From: Voacanga thouarsii
Lineage: Eukaryota; Streptophyta; Magnoliopsida; Gentianales; Apocynaceae
Length of the DNA: 64,000 nucleotides
NCBI GenBank assembly: GCA_026120185.1
Contig: JANUWF010001683.1
Span: 2,984,001-3,048,000, forward strand
Direction: 5' to 3'
The notes under the pieces were generated by a model. That model made no database searches and had not been told where the DNA came from. It saw only the letters and a program-made list of their open reading frames with translations. The translations under genes were made by a program, and so were the position numbers. This document shows positions 55,947 through 64,000 of the stretch, one piece after another; position 1 is the first letter of the stretch; each line of letters begins with the position of its first letter.

Positions 55947-57696
55947 TGTTGGAAAGTATGCCCTCAAAGACTATGTATTCTATGTAAATATATTGCAATA
56001 AAATGTTTATTCATTTAATTTAGTTTGTTTTTTATATTATTGCACATTTAAGGTCCAAGTATGACAAGTAATGGTCTATGTGTAGGGTCGTTCTTTATAG
56101 TAAGGTATAGACCATGGGTACTTGTCATACAAGTAAATTTGAGTTCTTAATCGTTTGATGGAACTGAGCATTTTATCAAGGTAAGGATATTGTGCCATGA
56201 TTTTGAATGAGGAATGGTTTACCTTGAATCAGTGAGTAGTTCACTCATATCATTTTGAATACGTAGAACTGGACCTATAATAGTGGTCTTTCTTAAAGTA
56301 CTATAATTATAGAGGCCAGACTATTATTGATACAACGTGGATAGATATCTTCATACTCGACTGTGGGTTGGTGGTCTGGCAAAGCTAAGGTTTTATACTT
56401 TGATGTATGTTGGGTGAGATTTTGTGAGATCAATATCCTTGTATGTTGGGTGTATTAATCTAGTAAGTTAAGACGGACTCATGCAATAGAGTTTCTATGC
56501 TTCACTTAGTGAAGTTAAATCACCCCCTTGTGATTGTCCAGGATAATCTACTGATCCAAGGCCTTGGGAACGTGACTCTAGAATGTGTGCTTTTGGGTAG
56601 CTTCCAATGATAAGCATGTACATTCAAGTGAGTCATGGATTATCGGACTAGATGATAGATGCCTTTGAGATGGATGTGAATACATTATTCCTGTCTCATT
56701 TATGGGTATTACATATAGGGATATTTCTATCATTTCACTTGTAGGTTGGAGACATTGCTTTAACAATATTATTTTTGGGGTCAATATTTCCATATACTGA
56801 TAAATGAAAATATTTAAAATAATAAAATGTGGCTATTTAATAGTAAGGGCATTTTAGTCATTTTAATAGCCATGAATAATATGCCTCTTGGTCCCCAGAG
56901 TAGCTTAAGTTACCTTGGTGTTGTTTGGACACAATCTGAGCTTAATGGATAATTATTTGAAAGAGAAATAAAATTTATTCTAAGAGTCCAATTAGAATTA
57001 ATTAGTTAGTCTCGTGTTTTAATGAGGCCCAAAAAAGATAATTAATTAAGAGAATTGGGCTAGAATAAATTAATTAATTGGGTTGATATATGTTGACATA
57101 TAGTAAGAGTTTAATTAGAATTAATTAATTAGTCTTGTGTATTTAATGAGGCCTAGAAAAGATAATTAATTAATTAAGAGGATTGAGCCAGTCTTGCGCT
57201 ATTTTATTTGGCACAACACCTAGCCCAATTGGGCTTGGTGATTTCTGCCATTAGGGTGTTGGAAGGCCTAAGGCTGGCCGAAATATGTAAGGGGGAAAAA
57301 AAGTGTTGTGGAATAAAAAATCATTCTTGAGAGTATGCCGTCTCCTCTTGTTTTCTTTTCCACGTTCTTTCTCTTCCTTCTCTCTGTAGAGTGATTTTAT
57401 CCAAGAAAGGAGCTCTCACCAAGCTAACGCCTAGATCAAGGTAGTGTCATACTCCAGAAGACAAAGAGAAGAAGCTTGGAGACACTTAATGCATAGGAGT
57501 AGAAGATTGGCAGGAGTTCTAGTTGAATAGCATGTGCCTCCTCCTCTTCCAACGCAAGAGGTTCTAGTGCAACTGGGCTCCTTGTTGGTTAATCTGCGAC
57601 CAATTAGAAAAAGTAAGTACTCTCTCCTAGATGTAGCTCAGAAAAATTAAAATTTTTCGATGTGTTTTCCTTTGATAGTTTTTCACGATTCCTTTA
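55947..57696 (+). repeat. B 5' LTR
   Basis: About 1.75 kb, TGTTGGAAAGTATGCCC at the start and CGATTCCTTTA before the primer site. The partner LTR is outside the window, so the edges rest on the TG start, homology to the reversed copia LTR at 17175-18892, and the primer site. Open frames inside have no recognisable product. Confidence 0.72.
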
Positions 57697-57698
57697 AG

Positions 57699-57711
57699 TG
57701 GTGTCAGAGAC
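57699..57711 (+). other. B primer-binding site, tRNA-Met type
   Basis: TGGTGTCAGAGAC, close to TGGTATCAGAGCC, just inside the LTR. Confidence 0.75.
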
Positions 57712-57833
57712 ACGGTTTTCATCTATGACCATGTATTAGGGTTAAATCTGGAAAAAGGTGGTTCCATTACTATTAAAAATGAATCTTTTGTGATTTCATG
57801 TGATCTCTCATACATTATTTCTAGAGTTCATGT

Positions 57834-57854
57834 ATGCCTCGCAGTTAGAGGCAT
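57834..57854 (+). other. Stem-loop candidate in B leader
   Basis: ATGCCTC, loop GCAGTTA, GAGGCAT: a perfect 7 bp stem with 7-base loop, 120 bp after the primer site. A second copy 80 bp downstream (57914-57934, ACGCCCC GTGGTTA GAGGCAT) keeps the right arm and loop but has two T-to-C changes in the left arm, which still allow one of the pairs as G-C-neighbour mismatch. Position fits an RNA dimerisation or packaging element; that role is inference. Confidence 0.5.
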
Positions 57855-58097
57855 CCAATCATGTATTTTAATGGTTTTTTCATTATTTTTCTGGTTTTAA
57901 GTAGATTTATTATACGCCCCGTGGTTAGAGGCATATGCTCTTGTAAAGGTATATTTTTAATGCCTGGTTTAGCATTTTGTTGTATTCTTTTAACCTATAA
58001 ATCTTGGAGACTAAAGAATGTGATTGCTAGAATTTTTTACGGGCAAAAGTAGCTGAAAAGCTAGATTTTTCCAAAAATTGACAAACTTCAGAGCTTA

Positions 58098-58237
58098 CCT
58101 GGTGCCAGGTGGGTCGATCGGACCAGGCGCCAGGTCCACTCTGCCCAGTCGAAGTTTTTGGGGAAATAGATTGGACCCAATGCCAGGTGCGCCCAATGGA
58201 CCAGGCACCGCATCCACTCTGCCTAGAGGTGGATGCG
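58098..58237. repeat. GC-rich module, two copies of about 78 bp
   Basis: GGACCAGGCGCCAGGTCCAC (58120) and GGACCAGGCACCGCATCCAC (58198) begin 78 bp apart, each followed by TCTGCC. The first is preceded by the near-palindrome ACCTGGTGCCAGGT at 58097-58110. GC content is far above the surrounding leader. Confidence 0.75.
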
Positions 58238-58628
58238 TGCAATTTTGTCCAAAACAAGGGATGCTGAAGTTCTATACCTCAACTTTTCCTTGATATAATG
58301 ATGTTTTGAAACCATTATCTGAGGTTAATTTTCTACAATAGTTTTATTTATCTATGGATGAATAATTTGCATGAAAATGAATAGTAAATGATGGAATCAC
58401 CTTAAGATTAAACAAAATCATTAATTTTTTAATTCATGACGTTTAATCCATTGTTTGGTCACTTAGGAATAAATGAACAGTTTGAGCATAAAAAAGTTTA
58501 CTTTTGTTATCATGCTTATTTCGTTTTTGTGATCAAATGCATGAGTTCTTGTGAAACCAAAGTCTCACTAGATAGGAAAGTCTTTGATAAAACGTTTTAA
58601 TCTATGAAACTTAAAAAAAAAAAAAAAG

Positions 58629-58800
58629 ATTTCATGGTTTATTCTCTTAAAGGTTTTAATCCTTGACATAGAGAATAATATTGAACTTAAGGTTATTTAA
58701 TAAAATTTTTCTTAGTTATTAACGTAGAATAGTAAAATAAATTCATAGTTTATTCTCTCAAATGATTTAATCCTTGACATAAAGAATACTATTGAATTTT
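58629..58800. repeat. Imperfect direct repeat in B leader
   Basis: TTCATGGTTTATTCTCT...TTTTAATCCTTGACATAGAGAATA at 58629 recurs as TTCATAGTTTATTCTCT...TTTAATCCTTGACATAAAGAATA at about 58741, period about 112 bp. Confidence 0.75.
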
Positions 58801-59354
58801 ATATTTTTATTAAATTTAATGAAACCATAAGATTATGGAAACATTTTTGGCTGAAAACTCTATTTTCAATAAAAGATTAAGAAGGAGAAGGGTTCCAATA
58901 ACCCCATGGCTTCCATCACAACTCTCATTAGCGATAGTAGATTTCCTTGTGTCATTCTGAGCATGACCTCCTATAAGATGGATTTCCACAAGTATCTAGA
59001 ACTAATGGAAAAGTAAAATTAAAAGCCTAGGGTATTTGCTAGGATCGACCAACCTACATTGGAGGTTTTTAGCATTAGATTGCCCGTAGGTGGTGTGAAT
59101 TAGTGGTCATCCTATCAATGGAACTTTTTCTAGACCATTACCTATTTTAGGAAGTTTTGATTTGTGATGGTAATACACTTAACTTAAGATGCTATTAATC
59201 TTCATATGCAGCTTTGTTAGCTTTTCTAAGAGCCAAATTATTTATATTATTGATAATGGTTTTAAGAGTTATCTATTATCAAAGAAATAATATAAAGAAA
59301 TGTGCATTTTTATTTCTAACAAACTAAATGAATATTTTTCGCAATATTTTAGAA

Positions 59355-59485
59355 ATGTCTAGTTTTAGTCCATTATTAATCATTCTCAAGGAGAATAAAT
59401 TGCTAGGCCTAAAATATGTGGACTGGAAGAGGAACTTGAACATAGTACTCACCGCCGAGGAGTACAAGTACGTTATTGCTAAGGA
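59355..59485 (+). pseudogene. B gag, first piece
   Basis: ATG at 59355 opens MSSFSPLLIILKENKLLGLK and YVDWKRNLNIVLTAEEYKYV, the conserved gag N-terminus of this copia group (family ENKLTGPNYVDWKRNL). It ends at about IAKD where a copia LTR interrupts. The second piece is at 61075. Confidence 0.85.
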
Positions 59486-61070
59486 TATGCCCTAGACCCA
59501 ATTTGTACATATACTATTGTCGTTAGGTCATATACTATTGTTGTTATGTATTATGTAATAATACGAGGCATTTCTTTCCATGAATAGTGCATTTAGTTTT
59601 GTGGTCATCAAGTACGTGACTTGATAAGTAAAACCCTACAATCAATACAATGACTATTCTTAAACTATCCCTGATTGATTATTATTAGTGGAACAATAAT
59701 AAATTAAGATTAGTATATTTGTGACTTGATGGCTATGTTTTACTAGTCATGGATATATGTGATATCAAGTTAAAATATAAATAAATATTAGAGAACATTG
59801 TATTGGATATGACCCACTATGAGAGTACTTTATGGAACATGTCATAAGTACTTTCTAGCCTTCATGATATTAAAAGTCCTTTGACCTGAATTCATCATAG
59901 TTTCCTACTTGATAAATTCTATACTTTGACGTTGTCTAAAGTTGTCTTTAACTAGATAATAAATTAGACCACTGTTAGATATAGAATAAACCAGGGAAAG
60001 GTATATGATTAATAGTGAAGGAATTCGTCCCTATCAATTATAGGAGAGATATCCATAGGCCCCTTGATAAGTTAGACTGTTAAAATGCATAGCCGTGCTC
60101 AAATATATCAATTTGAGATATAGCTATCATTTGTTTAAACAATCTACTATGAAATCAAGAAATAATTAATTAAGCTTAATAAGGATAACATACTTCGTGC
60201 CTTATGCTTAATCTGGATATTGTGTGACAAAAGGACTAAATATAAAGTTATGGTTTGGTTCAAAGAGATCACTAATCTTCATTTAACCTGGATAGTTATA
60301 ATGTTTTGTTAGAAACTGCTTATAACTTGTGGGCCATTTAAATGTGATTTTGTCATACTGCCAGTATTAAATGAACCTATAAGGTCACACAATAAGCAAA
60401 CTCGTTAGGTTATTTTTCTGGTCACTAGATTCGATGAATTTGGAAATACGTCTAAGTTAATCGAATCTAGAAAATTGATCAGATACAATGAATCTGGAAT
60501 ATATCCACATTCGATGTATTTAGATGATGTCCATATTATAAGAATCTGACTCAATTAATTAATTAGTTAAATTATCGAGGTAATGGCAGAATCTTATCAT
60601 ATCAATTTTAATTTAATTTAAATTTAAAATAAAATATGATAAGATATTATCAGAGTTGGACTTCAACAGGTTTGGGTGATTTTAAAAGAAAACCCTAGCC
60701 ATCTTCTCAAGGGTGCTCTCTGTTAAAAATATTCTTGCCTTCATTCACCAAAAACATTTAAGCCTCTTAAACCCTAGGCGCTAGTACTCTGGGGTTAACG
60801 AGTTAGTTCGCCGTGTATATCCGATAGAGGGCATTTGCATAATGCAACGTTTGGTGATCATTTGAGTTGCACGTACGACAGAAAACTAGAATCCAGAGAT
60901 CTTGATTATGCAGAACGCAGGTAATTCTGTAATCCCTAGATCGTCTTAATAGTTTGGCTTTAGTCTTCATAAGGGATTCGTAGATGTTTTTTGTGTTTAG
61001 GAGTCCACGTATCCTAATAGCTCTTACGGATCCCTGTCCTGAGATTGGAGAAGAATCCACTGATTAGGAG
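59486..61070 (+). mobile_element. Copia LTR inserted in B gag
   Basis: 1.58 kb without coding capacity between two halves of B gag. Its start TATGCCCTAGACCCAATTTG resembles the start of C's LTR (TGTGCCCTAGAGACAATC) and it has a similar layout (ATAC-AGGCATT, later AAACCCTAG before the end). No primer site or interior accompanies it, so a solo LTR is most likely. A clear target duplication was not found and the right edge is approximate. Includes a 21 bp tandem pair TCATATACTATTGT at about 59508-59545. Confidence 0.65.
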
Positions 61071-61074
61071 TGAG

Positions 61075-61760
61075 AGGTAAAGAAGGCATAGAAGAAAGCC
61101 GATGAGATGGCTAAATATTACATGTTGCCTTCCATGTCTAGTGTGCTCTAATATAAGCATGAGCACATGGTCATTGCGTATGACATAGAATTGTCATTAC
61201 ATACCATGTTTTCTGACATGAGCCGACCCGCAAGGTAGGAAGCTCTTAGGACAATCATGAACACTATGATGGCTAAGGAGGCATTAGTTCGAGAACATCT
61301 GCTCAAGATGATTGCCTACTTCGAGAAGGCCGAGGTCCTAGGTGCGACGATAGATCTTGAGAGCCAAATTAACATGGTTCTTGAAACTCTGCTTGATTTA
61401 TATTCTTAGGTCAAGTTGAAATACAACATGAACAAGTTGGATATGAATCTTACGGAGCTTATGAAAGAGCTCCAAGCAGTAGAGAAGATCATGAAGCCCG
61501 TGTCAAAGGTTTTGTTCACTCATTCTACTTCTTCTTAAATTAAGACAAAGCCTAAAAAATTCAAGAAAAAGAAGGTCTACAATAAGGCAAGGTCCTAGAT
61601 CATAGCATCTGGTCAAGCTAACCCCAAGGGGAAGCCTAAAGGCAAATGTTTCAAGTGTGGCAAGAAGAGGTATTAGAAGAAATATTGTCCGGACTTCTTA
61701 GCTAAGTCTACTTCAAGTATTGCTCTATACCTAGAGTCTATTTCAATGGTTAGATCAACA
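61075..61760 (+). pseudogene. B gag, second piece
   Basis: Continuation of B gag: KKADEMAKYYMLPSMSSVL, stop, YKHEHMVIAYDIELSLHTMF, EALRTIMNTMMAKEALVREH, LLKMIAYFEKAEVLGATIDL, NKLDMNLTELMKELQAVEKI, Lys-rich linker, and the zinc knuckle GKCFKCGKKRY-stop-KKYCPDFL at about 61646-61700. The knuckle His position is Tyr and is followed by a stop. Stops also at 61151 and near 61409 and 61540. Confidence 0.85.
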
Positions 61761-63238
61761 TCTTCCTGAATAGTAAATTTTAGAGCCACTGACCATATTT
61801 GTAACTTTTTGTAGGGGTTCAAAAGGACAAGGAGACTCAGTAAAGGTGAGCATAGACTTCAAGTAGGCAATAGAGGAAGAGTATGGACTGAAACAGTGGG
61901 AGATCGTGAGATTATTTTTTATTGTAATAGGACATTGGTTTTAAAAGTCATTTTATATGTTTCTTATTTTAAACAGAATTTGATTTTAGTTTCCATATTG
62001 ATGAATCAAGGATATTCTGTTGCTTTCTATTCTGGTGTTTCTATCAGTAAATATGACAATTTAATTTGTATAGGAAACATGTATGGGAATTTTTTTTACA
62101 TACATCCTATTCAAAATCAGGTAAATAATAAACAGAACCTAATAAAAAAAAAAAAGAGAAAGGCCATATCAAATGACTCATATTTATGGCATTTAAGATT
62201 GGGACATATAAATCCCAATAGGATTCAGAGGTTAGTCCATGATGGGCCTTTAGGTTTATTGAGACTGGAAGAATGGCCTCAGTGTGAATCTTATCTTAAA
62301 AGTAAAATAACCAAAATGTCCTTTTCCAAAAAGACAAATAGAGCCATGGAAATACGAACACTAGTTCATATGGATGTTTGTGGTTCGATGGCTATACCAG
62401 CTAGAGGAGGCTATTGATACTTCATCACTTTCATAGATGATTATACTCGTTTTAGTTATATTTATCTGATGAGGCATAAGTTTAACTCTTTTGATAAATT
62501 TAAGGAGTTTAAGGCTGAAGTGGAGCATCAAATAGGTAAATTAATTAAAATTTGAGATCAAATCGTAGTGGAGAGTACCTCCTCAGTAAGTTTAAGGATT
62601 ACTTTGTACATCACGACATAGTATCTCAGTTAACTGTGCTTAGGACTCCCTAGAAAAACAGAGTAGCTGAGAGTAGAAATAGAACTTTGATAGAAATGGT
62701 CAGAAGCATGATGAGTCATATATCTCTTCCTATTTCTTTTTGGGGGTATGCCTTAAAAATAGCGGCATATATTTTGAACTTAGTACATTCCAAATCCGTA
62801 CCTTGGACAACCTATGAGATGTGGACTGGATGAAAGCCCATTCTAAACCATCTGAAAATATAGTGTTGTCCAGCTTATGTGCTAAAAAAAGAAAGTAAGC
62901 TAGAACAAAGATCAGAGTTATGCTACTTCTTTCGGTATCCAAAAGGAACAAGAGGTGGATATTTCTATCATCCTAAAGAGTATAAAGTACTTGTTAGTAC
63001 TAATGCTAGATACTTAGAGAATGAACAAGTTACTTCAACCATGGGCTCAAGCAGAATAGAGTTAGAAGAGAAGTTGGTCAATGATTTAACTTCATGTACT
63101 TGTAACACCCCGATCGAGGAACCAAGAGAAATACTACTGGATGTCCCCATACAAACTGAGCTTTGTCATAGTGGAAGGATCACAAGAGTTTTAGAAAGGA
63201 GGACCGGAGAAATCTATAATCTAGTCTTTGATCATTAG
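61761..63238 (+). pseudogene. B protease remnant and integrase
   Basis: Protease is reduced to FRATDHICNFL (family DTGATDHIC) near 61780. 61896-62417 is open for 173 residues: YFKQNLILVSILMNQGYSVA, then the zinc finger SYLWHLRLGHINPNRIQRLV with PQCESYLKSKITKMSF, whose last Cys has become Tyr. The core starts VHMDVCGSMAIPARGGY with the first catalytic Asp and, after a stop, YFITFIDDYTRFSYIYLMRH with the second. The third ([17 protein letters not shown], about 62670) keeps Glu. 62879-63238 carries the C-terminal region: KLEQRSELCYFFRYPKGTRG, GYFYHPKEYKVLVSTNARYL. Confidence 0.88.
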
Positions 63239-64000
63239 GAATAAAATCCCGCTAGATACAAGGAGGCCATTGTTGATGCTGATACAAACAAATGGCAGTT
63301 AGCCATAAATGCCAAGATTAAGTCCATGTACCTTAATTAGGTCTGGAATCTTGTCACTGTACCTGATGGGATAAAACCTATTAGGTGTAAGTGGATATAC
63401 AAGAGAAAGAGAGGTACGGATGGAAAGGTTGAAACCTATAAAGTAAAGGATCAATTATGAGGAGACCTTTTCACCAATAGCTATGCTTAAGTCCATCTGA
63501 ATTCTCTTAGCCATCACAAGTCATTATGACTATGAGATATGGTAGATAGATGTCAAGATGGCCTTCTCAAATGGCTATCTTAGCAAAGACATCTATATGT
63601 CCTAGCCAGCCAGAAGGTTTTGTTGCTAGAGGTCAAGAACAAATGATCTGTAAGCTTAAGAAGTCCATCTATGGACTTAAGCAAGTGTCACGTGTATGGA
63701 ACATACATTTTGATGAAACTGTAAAAGCTTATGGTTTTATTCAAAATGTGGATGGCTTTTACAGTTTTATTCAAAATGTGGATGAACTATGTATGTTTAG
63801 GAAATCAGACAGTGGCAAAGTGATTTTCTTGGTACTTTATGTAGATGACATTCTATTCATTAGAAATGATATATGGACACTGTCATTTGTAAAGGTTTAG
63901 CTATCTAGTCAATTTAATATGAAAGACTTCGGAGAAGCTAGCTATATTCTAGGCATTAAAATTCTTAGAAATAGGAATCAAAGAATGTTAGACTTATCCC
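63239..64000 (+). pseudogene. B reverse transcriptase, cut by window end
   Basis: RT begins after the linker: EAIVDADTNKWQLAINAKIK, then SMYLN-stop-VWNLVTVPDG, IKPIRCKWIYKRKRGTDGKV. After frameshifts, 63550-63900 reads ICKLKKSIYGLKQVSRVWNI, HFDETVKAYGFIQNVDGFYS, FIQNVDELCMF, and the catalytic YVDD at 63838-63849 (VLYVDDILFIRND). A 30 bp exact in-frame duplication (63734-63754 repeated at 63764-63784) adds ten residues before the catalytic box. The following LSSQFNMKDFGEASYILGIK in the next frame leads to the window edge. Confidence 0.9.

Larger units (their letters stand above)
57712..59354 (+). other. B leader with stem-loops and repeats
   Basis: 1.6 kb untranslated leader. Contents: a perfect 7 bp inverted repeat at 57834-57854 and an imperfect copy at 57914-57934; a GC-rich 78 bp duplicated module at 58098-58237; a poly-A run at 58613-58626; and an imperfect direct repeat at 58629-58690 / 58740-58800. 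No coding frame that I believe in; the short frames at 58027-58293 on both strands just cross the GC-rich module. Confidence 0.7.
55947..64000 (+). mobile_element. B: copia retrotransposon, 3' end outside the window
   Basis: Plus-strand element with 5' LTR, primer site, a long leader, gag (split by another LTR), protease/integrase and RT, running off the window during RT. It differs from C: gag opens MSSFSPLLIILKENKLLGLK and the LTR starts TGTTGGAAAGTATGCCCTC. All domains carry stops or frameshifts. Confidence 0.87.

Noticed and set aside
58027..58293. Frames on both strands rich in Gly, Pro and Arg
   Set aside because: They arise from the GC-rich duplicated module in B's leader; no start context or domain.
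58629..58800. Regular repeats suggestive of a CRISPR array
   Set aside because: Only two imperfect copies with a 112 bp period in a plant retroelement leader.

Overview
This window reads as plant nuclear DNA, probably intergenic heterochromatin of a flowering plant. It is AT-rich and consists almost entirely of nested, decayed LTR retrotransposons. I found no convincing host gene, rRNA, tRNA, CRISPR array or bacterial-type operon. The species cannot be told from the sequence. The plant assignment rests on element type: Tat/Athila-like gypsy primed by tRNA-Asp, gypsy elements with roughly 4 kb LTRs and chromodomains, chromovirus-type gypsy, and copia elements primed by tRNA-Met. Every coding region is broken by stops or frameshifts, so I call them pseudogenes.

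Layout, left half (1-28380). Q is an old minus-strand gypsy. Its integrase remnant lies at 1-592, its remaining interior at 9894-12719, its primer-binding site at 12720-12730, and its 5' LTR at 12733-13377 plus 25353 to about 27870. E1, a complete minus-strand Tat/Athila-like gypsy (593-9888), sits in Q's integrase and is flanked by the target duplication TTGTT. P, a plus-strand chromovirus-type gypsy (13378-25352), sits in Q's LTR. P is itself split twice: by a reversed copia LTR (about 17175-18892) in its RNase H/integrase junction, and by a 4.2 kb solo LTR of the Q/G family (19830-24010) in its integrase. A plus-strand gypsy gag scrap lies at about 28080-28380.

Layout, right half (28381-64000). 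A reversed copia LTR (element R, 28381 to about 30005) abuts a forward LTR of the same family (element C, about 30006-30988), forming a large inverted repeat. C's leader runs to 31142. There it is interrupted by gypsy sequence: a 119 bp gypsy leader scrap, then G, a minus-strand gypsy with LTRs of about 4.3 and 4.1 kb (31262-45107). Right of G, a 2 kb copy of the R/C LTR junction appears again (45108-47099). It is followed by C's interior (47100-52163) and 3' LTR (52164-53899), then more of R's pol on the minus strand (about 53930-55180). A broken Q/G-family LTR (55181-55946) and a plus-strand copia, B (55947 to beyond the window end), complete the window. B's gag is split by another copia LTR (about 59486-61070).

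How the parts relate. Each element carries the usual parts in order: LTR, primer-binding site, gag, protease, then RT/RNase H/integrase (gypsy) or integrase/RT/RNase H (copia), polypurine tract, LTR. The nesting gives relative ages: Q is older than E1 and P; P is older than the two LTRs inside it; R is older than C; C is older than G. The least expected features are the duplicated LTR junction flanking G, a GC-rich near-palindromic module that recurs in otherwise unrelated elements, and paired stem-loop candidates in the B leader.
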